Assembly: GCF_004359575.1 (NCBI RefSeq)
Contig: NZ_SCWF01000003.1
Coordinates: forward strand, 148,973-212,972
Origin: Macrococcus bovicus
GTDB taxonomy: Bacteria > Bacillota > Bacilli > Staphylococcales > Staphylococcaceae
Direction of reading: 5' to 3'
Length of the DNA stretch: 64,000 bases
Made by a program: the position numbers and the translations under genes. Of the stretch, positions 59,420 to 64,000 are shown piece by piece (the first letter of the stretch is position 1; each line of letters begins with the position of its first letter). The notes beneath the pieces were generated by a model. The model worked only from the letters and a program-made list of their open reading frames with translations. It searched no databases and had not been told where the DNA came from.

Positions 59420-60637
59420 ATGGGCTTTGAAAGAAAAAAAGTTGTTGTACTAGGTGCGGGCTACGCCGGCTTACAGACTATCACTAAATTACAGAAAAAA
59501 GTTTCAGCACAGGATTGCGATATCACTTTAATCAACAAAAATGATTATCACTATGAAGCAACTTGGTTACATGAAGCATCTGCAGGGACTTTAAAAACTC
59601 AAGATGTGCTTTATCCGATTGCGAGCGTAGTAGATGCGTCTAAAGTCGACTTCGTTAAAGCAGAAGTGACTAAAATCAACCGTGATGAAAAAACAGTTGA
59701 GACAACGAACGGTATCTTCCATTTTGATATCTTAGTCGTTGCACTTGGTTTCGAGTCAGAGACATTTGGCATCAGCGGCATGAAAGAACATGCATTCCAG
59801 ATTGAAAACGTGAATACATCCCGCCGTATCGCAAAGCACATTGAAGAGCGTTTCTCTCATTATGCACAGAGCACAGAAAAAGACGACAAAGATCTTGCTA
59901 TCCTGGTAGGTGGTGCTGGGTTCACTGGTATCGAATTATTAGGTGAGTTAACAGACCGCGTACCTGAACTGTGCAAAAAATATGGGGTTGACCCAGCTAA
60001 AGTTAAATTAACTTGTGTAGAAGCAGCGCCTAAAATGTTACCGATGTTCTCAGATGAACTTGTTAACTACGTTGTAGAATACCTTGAAGCGCGTGGTGTC
60101 GAGTTCAAAATTGCTACGCCGATCGTCGCAGCAAATAAACATGGCTTCGTTGTGAAAAACGGTGAGCAGGAAGAACAGCTCTATGCTAATACAGTGATCT
60201 GGGCTGCAGGTGTACGTGGCAGCAAGCTGATGGAAGAATCATTCGAAGGTGTGAAACGCGGACGTATCGTCGTTCGTGAAGATAACCGTATTGACGGTTA
60301 CGATGACATCTTTGTTATCGGTGACTGCTCAGCGGTTATGGCAGGTGAAGGCGACAATAAACGTCCTTATCCTACAACTGCACAGATTGCGATGCAGCAA
60401 GGTGAATTCACTGCTGATGCCATCGTTAAATTACTCAATAACCAGCCGCTTGGAAAATTCGTCTACAACGAAAGAGGTACGGTTGCATCACTCGGCGCTC
60501 ATGACGGCGTAGGTGTGGTAATGGGTAAAGAAATCACAGGTAAAAAAGCAGCCTTCATGAAAAAAGTGATTGACACACGTGCCGTTTTCAAAATCGGTGG
60601 TACGGGCTTAGCACTTAAAAAAGGTAAATTTTTATAA
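59420..60637 (+). CDS. ndh: Type II NADH dehydrogenase (NDH-2)
   Basis: 405 residues from ATG 59420; GGGTGA upstream. FAD motif [18 protein letters not shown] motif [16 protein letters not shown], quinone-side region [14 protein letters not shown] ribityl site VIGDCSAV and the [13 protein letters not shown] stretch. NDH-2 oxidises NADH and reduces menaquinone without pumping protons, the main NADH entry to the respiratory chain in these bacteria. C-terminal residues near [16 protein letters not shown] form a membrane-associating end. Codon usage is biased to high expression. A terminator follows. Confidence 0.96.
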   Translation: MGFERKKVVVLGAGYAGLQTITKLQKKVSAQDCDITLINKNDYHYEATWLHEASAGTLKTQDVLYPIASVVDASKVDFVKAEVTKINRDEKTVETTNGIFHFDILVVALGFESETFGISGMKEHAFQIENVNTSRRIAKHIEERFSHYAQSTEKDDKDLAILVGGAGFTGIELLGELTDRVPELCKKYGVDPAKVKLTCVEAAPKMLPMFSDELVNYVVEYLEARGVEFKIATPIVAANKHGFVVKNGEQEEQLYANTVIWAAGVRGSKLMEESFEGVKRGRIVVREDNRIDGYDDIFVIGDCSAVMAGEGDNKRPYPTTAQIAMQQGEFTADAIVKLLNNQPLGKFVYNERGTVASLGAHDGVGVVMGKEITGKKAAFMKKVIDTRAVFKIGGTGLALKKGKFL

Positions 60638-60646
60638 TTCTTGATC

Positions 60647-60681
60647 AAGCAGGACTCTGACAGAGGAGTCCTGCTTTTTTT
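60647..60681 (+). terminator. Terminator of ndh
   Basis: AAGCAGGACTC/GAGTCCTGCTT, eight-base loop, T-run. Confidence 0.92.
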
Positions 60682-60773
60682 GTGCGGGTCAGACTGCCTT
60701 TAATAGCCGCCATGTTCTATATTTCATGCTATAATAGGTGCAATGACTTTTTTTGTAACATGAGGAGGAAACA

Positions 60774-61094
60774 ATGACTGCCTTAGTTCAGTTAATTATC
60801 AGCGTTGTACTATTTTTTGTCTTATTTTTCGGGATTGCCTTTATCTTAAATATGCTCCTTAAATCCACATGGATCATGACTGCCTTCTATCCCTTTGTCG
60901 TCTTTGCGATTGTTGACAAGATTTCGACAGCTGACTATATCTTGAAACCACGCTATGCGTTCAGTCAGCTCTGGCGTGGACTGACGCATCTTCTGCCTGC
61001 CGACATCATCATGCTCTCGGCAGGATTAGTGGGAGCTGTGGCAGCGGGTATTGTGATCAGAAACCTACGCCGCAGCGGCTACACGATGTTCTAG
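60774..61094 (+). CDS. yuiB: YuiB-like membrane protein
   Basis: 106 residues with three hydrophobic segments (about 5-28, 34-46, 75-95). The stretch FFVLFFGIAFILNMLLKSTWIM matches the family best (read as FFVLFFGIAF then ILNMLLKSTW). YuiB lies next to ndh/yuiA in B. subtilis. Function unknown. AGGAGG precedes the ATG, and the next gene starts 11 bases after the stop. Confidence 0.8.
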   Translation: MTALVQLIISVVLFFVLFFGIAFILNMLLKSTWIMTAFYPFVVFAIVDKISTADYILKPRYAFSQLWRGLTHLLPADIIMLSAGLVGAVAAGIVIRNLRRSGYTMF

Positions 61095-61105
61095 GAGTGA
61101 TGAAT

Positions 61106-62071
61106 ATGACTAACCCACCGGCACATATAGAGTCAGTCTATATGTGCTTTTTACCTTTTCAGTCCAATCAATGGCAGCAGACGGGCATTCACTGGATCGA
61201 TGAAGAGATAGAACACTTTTATAATCAGCATGACACAGAACTGGATGTACGATATGAGAACAGACGGCTTATCGGAATTCCTGCCGGTAATCCGAAGCGA
61301 TATACCATGGAAGACGAACTGATGCTGCATGACAGAATCGGGGCTTTACATATCGATACAGCGCTGATCGTTGATCTGGCGACGCTGAATCACTATATGG
61401 ATGTCTCCGGCTTATACTGGACAATCAAAGATAAGTGGCCACATGCTGAAGTCCTGGGCTATCACGAGGAGCTGCCTGCACCACACGTTGAGCCGAATGC
61501 ACTAAGCGAGCACGATATGTATCAGCTGCTTCCCCTGACCTATCACGACTATAAAGTCAAAGTCACGGAATGGCGTAGTGGGACGAGGGCCAATCAGGTC
61601 GTAATCGTGCTGCATCCTGATTTAATCCAGCCGGCACTTCTTGCAGCAACTAGAGAGACAGTCGTACTGACAGTAGCGTATGACAATCAGATGAGTGAGG
61701 CAAGACGTCTGGCACGGGACGGCAGACTCGTCGTACTTCAGTCAGTGAGACTTGCTATCATGAACGATCTGATTCATTATGGCCTGCAATATAAAGTCCA
61801 GCCGCTTGTGCTCGATTATTTACCGGGTGACAACAGGCAGATCACGTTATACGGTGTTAAACGTTCCAGTGAGACAGCCTTGAAGTATCGCATGCAGAAT
61901 CCTCACTACACGTTATTTCCCTCTAAGTACCGGCAGTTATCTGTCCTGTCTTATGACTATTTTGCCGATCAATTCGGCGAGACATTCACGATAGCAGAAA
62001 TGACGCATTTACTGCCTCTTAAATACCAGGTCGAACTGATACACGAAATAATAACAGTTGACAAAGTATAA
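61106..62071 (+). CDS. Unrecognised 321-residue cytoplasmic protein
   Basis: Start ATG 61106, eight bases from AGGAG; GTG 61097 and ATG 61100 are too close. No signal peptide and no membrane helix. I cannot assign a family. There is a mixed alpha/beta pattern, with acidic/aromatic stretches (YTMEDELMLHDRIG, GLYWTIKDKWPHAEVLGYHEE) and a hydrophobic strand VVIVLHPDLIQPALL near the middle. The position between YuiB and the NhaC-type antiporter is where staphylococci and Bacillus usually have a leucyl aminopeptidase (YuiE/PepA); no M17 metal motifs are seen. Operon with yuiB by spacing. Confidence 0.7.
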   Translation: MTNPPAHIESVYMCFLPFQSNQWQQTGIHWIDEEIEHFYNQHDTELDVRYENRRLIGIPAGNPKRYTMEDELMLHDRIGALHIDTALIVDLATLNHYMDVSGLYWTIKDKWPHAEVLGYHEELPAPHVEPNALSEHDMYQLLPLTYHDYKVKVTEWRSGTRANQVVIVLHPDLIQPALLAATRETVVLTVAYDNQMSEARRLARDGRLVVLQSVRLAIMNDLIHYGLQYKVQPLVLDYLPGDNRQITLYGVKRSSETALKYRMQNPHYTLFPSKYRQLSVLSYDYFADQFGETFTIAEMTHLLPLKYQVELIHEIITVDKV

Positions 62072-62129
62072 AATTTCATTTACTTTAGTATGGTAGCACT
62101 TTACCAAGATAAAGAAGAGGGGTTTTTAA

Positions 62130-63440
62130 ATGAATGCTGTCTTAATAGCAGTAATTGTGATGATTGTACTCAGTCTCTGCAGGCTGAATGTCGTACTGTC
62201 ATTGTTTATCGGTGCATTAGTAGGAGGCCTGACTGCCCATATGAGCCTTGCTGATACAATCAGCTATTTTACAGCAGGCATTGGTGACGGTGCAGAAGTG
62301 GCGCTCAGTTATGCCTTACTGGGAGGTTTTGCTGCCTTAATATCATATAGCGGCATCACCGATTATTTCGTGGAACGTATCATCCGGTTGATCAAGCAGG
62401 ATAGCACAGTTAAAACGAGAGTCTGGACAAAAGTGGTGATAGTGGTCAGCCTGCTTATTCTTGCCTGTATGTCACAGAATATCCTGCCTATCCACATCGC
62501 ATTTATACCGATTGTCATTCCACCGCTGCTCAGTTTATTCAATGAACTGAAACTGGATAGAAGAATGATAGCAGTTGTCCTGACATTCGGTCTTTGTTTC
62601 CCGTATACATTGCTGCCGTTTGGTTTCGGTCATATCTTTCACGAAATCATCAAGAAAGGATTCGATCAGGCCCACTATACGATCCAGTTTGATGATATCT
62701 GGAAAGCGATGCTGATTCCTTCCATGGGGTTTGTAGTCGGTTTACTGATCGGTATCATTCTTTACCGTAAGCCCCGCGACTATCGTCAAACTGCGGATGA
62801 AGCGTTTGAAGTGAAGGAAATCAGCCGTTACACGGTCTTTGTCACAATCTTGGCCATTGTCATGACATTTATCGTTCAGCTGCTGACAGAATCGATGATT
62901 TTTGGTGCGCTGGCTGGTATTCTCATCTTCTTCCTATTCCGTGTCTATGACTGGAAGACGCTTGATAATGAACTGGTGACAGGAATCAAGATAATGGCGT
63001 ATATCGGTGTGGTGATGCTGACAGCGAACGGTTTCGCGAGTGTCATGAACCATTCAGGGCAGGTGGAATCGCTTGTACATGGCATGGTGAATATTACAAA
63101 TGGCGATAGATCACTCAGTATTATATTTATGCTGACTGCGGGTCTGATTATTACGTTAGGCATCGGGTCTTCCTTTGCGACTGTTCCGATTATCGCTGCC
63201 TTATTCATTCCTTTTGGCCAGCAGATCGGACTCAGCCCCCTCGCATTGATCAGTATCATCGGGACAGCAGGCGCGCTGGGAGATGCCGGCAGTCCGGCCA
63301 GTGATTCAACACTCGGGCCGACAGCAGGACTCGATATGGACGGGCAGCACGATCACATCTGGGATACGTGCGTGCCGACTTTCATGCTCTTTAATATCCC
63401 GCTTCTCATTTTCGGCTATATTGCAGCCATGGTATTATAA
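62130..63440 (+). CDS. NhaC-type Na+/H+ antiporter family protein (YuiF-like)
   Basis: 436 residues with about 11-12 membrane helices. The C-terminal IIGTAGALGDAGSPASDSTLGPTAG (read as ALGDAGSPASDSTLGPT) is the conserved core of the Na+/H+ antiporter NhaC-like branch (YuiF/Na_H_antiporter). Members may also move organic acids, so the substrate is not certain. AAGAGG precedes the ATG. The thioesterase gene starts 16 bases after the stop. Confidence 0.87.
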   Translation: MNAVLIAVIVMIVLSLCRLNVVLSLFIGALVGGLTAHMSLADTISYFTAGIGDGAEVALSYALLGGFAALISYSGITDYFVERIIRLIKQDSTVKTRVWTKVVIVVSLLILACMSQNILPIHIAFIPIVIPPLLSLFNELKLDRRMIAVVLTFGLCFPYTLLPFGFGHIFHEIIKKGFDQAHYTIQFDDIWKAMLIPSMGFVVGLLIGIILYRKPRDYRQTADEAFEVKEISRYTVFVTILAIVMTFIVQLLTESMIFGALAGILIFFLFRVYDWKTLDNELVTGIKIMAYIGVVMLTANGFASVMNHSGQVESLVHGMVNITNGDRSLSIIFMLTAGLIITLGIGSSFATVPIIAALFIPFGQQIGLSPLALISIIGTAGALGDAGSPASDSTLGPTAGLDMDGQHDHIWDTCVPTFMLFNIPLLIFGYIAAMVL

Positions 63441-63456
63441 GAGTTGAGGTGAGAAG

Positions 63457-63852
63457 ATGGATTTTGAAGCTTTATTTGAACAGCAGAATATGCTCTCGAA
63501 CTTTGAGATGCAACTGGAAGAGAGACAGCCAGGTGAACTTTGTATCAGCATGCCTGTCACCGATAAAGTCAGACAGCCCTTCGGTTATCTGCACGGCGGC
63601 GCGACAGTGGCATTATGTGAGACTGCCGCATCATTAGGTGCAGTAGACCTGATAGACTTGAACCACTCGCTTGCTTTCGGACTTGAAATCAATGCGAATC
63701 ATATTTCTTCTGTAAGAGCAGGACGTGTGTATGCGCGAGCGACTGTGTTGCATCACGGGAAATCCACTCAAGTGTGGGAAGTTCGCGTGACAGCGGAGGA
63801 ACGTTTAGTATCGATAGCCCGCTGTACTATAGCTGTAAAAGAGAAAAGATAA
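63457..63852 (+). CDS. Hotdog-fold thioesterase (PaaI family)
   Basis: 131 residues. The hotdog motif PFGYLHGGATVALCETAASL has the HGG loop and helix with a Glu, the expected catalytic region; NHISSVRAGRVYARATVLHHGK follows. PaaI/YdiI/MenI-type enzymes hydrolyse acyl-CoA, for example 1,4-dihydroxy-2-naphthoyl-CoA in menaquinone synthesis. The exact substrate cannot be told. Just 20 bases separate its stop from an insertion sequence. Confidence 0.88.
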   Translation: MDFEALFEQQNMLSNFEMQLEERQPGELCISMPVTDKVRQPFGYLHGGATVALCETAASLGAVDLIDLNHSLAFGLEINANHISSVRAGRVYARATVLHHGKSTQVWEVRVTAEERLVSIARCTIAVKEKR

Positions 63853-63871
63853 AAAATGCGATTCACCGGGA

Positions 63872-64000
63872 TGTGATATGCTCCCTATAAAGTAGACACT
63901 TAAAAAAGTAAAACTTTATAGGGAGTTTTTCTATGCGAAAAATCAAGCTATCACCGGAAACATTTCAGCAAATCTTCGATTTATATGAGGAAGGTCATTC
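63872..64000 (+). mobile_element. Left end of an IS3-like insertion sequence, cut by window edge
   Basis: The likely left inverted repeat starts TGATATGCTCCCTATAAAGT (63874 on), of the kind seen at the ends of IS150-group elements. A perfect 13-base inverted repeat (63881-63893 and 63913-63925), T-run and the ATG of an OrfA follow. The exact first base and the target duplication cannot be fixed without the right end. Confidence 0.6.
63933..64000 (+). CDS. IS3-family transposase OrfA, 5' fragment
   Basis: 22 complete codons remain: MRKIKLSPETFQQIFDLYEE then GH and a cut codon. The start of an N-terminal helix-turn-helix of an IS150-type OrfA is the best reading. GGGAG (63921-63925) is the ribosome site and forms the right arm of the inverted repeat of the IS left end. 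Confidence 0.6.
   Translation, partial: MRKIKLSPETFQQIFDLYEEGH

Overview
The window is a stretch of low-to-moderate G+C Firmicute chromosome whose proteins and gene order fit the family Staphylococcaceae. Diagnostic blocks are uvrBA-hprK-lgt-TPR-trxB-rapZ-yvcK-whiA, clpP followed by gapR-gapA-pgk-tpiA-gpmI-eno-secG-est-rnr-smpB-ssrA, aroD-nitroreductase-gcvH-metNIQ-sufCDSUB, and lipA-yutD-yutF-fdh-nfu-ndh. A membrane-attached type cytochrome c fragment at the left edge (CxxCH) points to an oxidase-positive member such as Macrococcus or the Mammaliicoccus side of the family rather than Staphylococcus aureus. The genus is an inference; no base composition or phylogeny was computed.

Layout. 1-2.7 kb: end of a cytochrome c gene, two secreted cell-wall hydrolases (LysM-NlpC/P60 and CHAP), a TlpA-like thioredoxin and csbA. 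2.7-15.2 kb: uvrBA behind a perfect SOS box, hprK-lgt-acetyltransferase-TPR, trxB, and rapZ-yvcK-whiA. 15.2-18.2 kb (minus strand): an unrecognised lipoprotein, a secreted alkaline phosphatase with phased PhoP-type repeats, and clpP with a CtsR box. 18.3-30.5 kb: tRNA-Arg(CCG), a small gene pair, the lower-glycolysis operon under a CggR-type operator, secG, est, rnr, smpB and tmRNA. 30.8-43.4 kb: lytM, aroD, a nitroreductase with a Fur-family box, small thiol proteins, gcvH, the SAM-riboswitch metNIQ operon and the sufCDSUB iron-sulfur operon. 43.5-49 kb: corA, fetAB (minus), and a DUF72-TauE-YunD set. 49-61 kb: lipA, yutD, a HepT-like orphan, HAD phosphatase, 2-hydroxyacid dehydrogenase, molybdo formate dehydrogenase plus DUF1641 (minus), nfu, yuzD, yutJ (minus), yuzB, sufA and type II NADH dehydrogenase. 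61-63.9 kb: yuiB, an unrecognised 321-residue gene, an NhaC-type antiporter and a thioesterase. The last ~130 bases are the left end of an IS3-like insertion sequence.

Themes. Central carbon flow (gapA to eno, hprK, yvcK, rapZ), thiol and iron-sulfur maintenance (trxB, several thioredoxin-fold proteins, suf, nfu, sufA, lipA), respiration (cytochrome c, two NDH-like flavoproteins, formate dehydrogenase) and wall turnover (NlpC/P60, CHAP, LytM). Most genes are conserved core genes. I found no CRISPR array, prophage or clear multi-gene system of unknown type. The less explained items are the competing-stem leader of the LysM-NlpC gene, the lipoprotein at 15.3-16.0 kb, the 321-residue gene at 61.1 kb, the HepT-like protein that lacks the motif histidine, and several predicted operators that would place genes in specific stress regulons.
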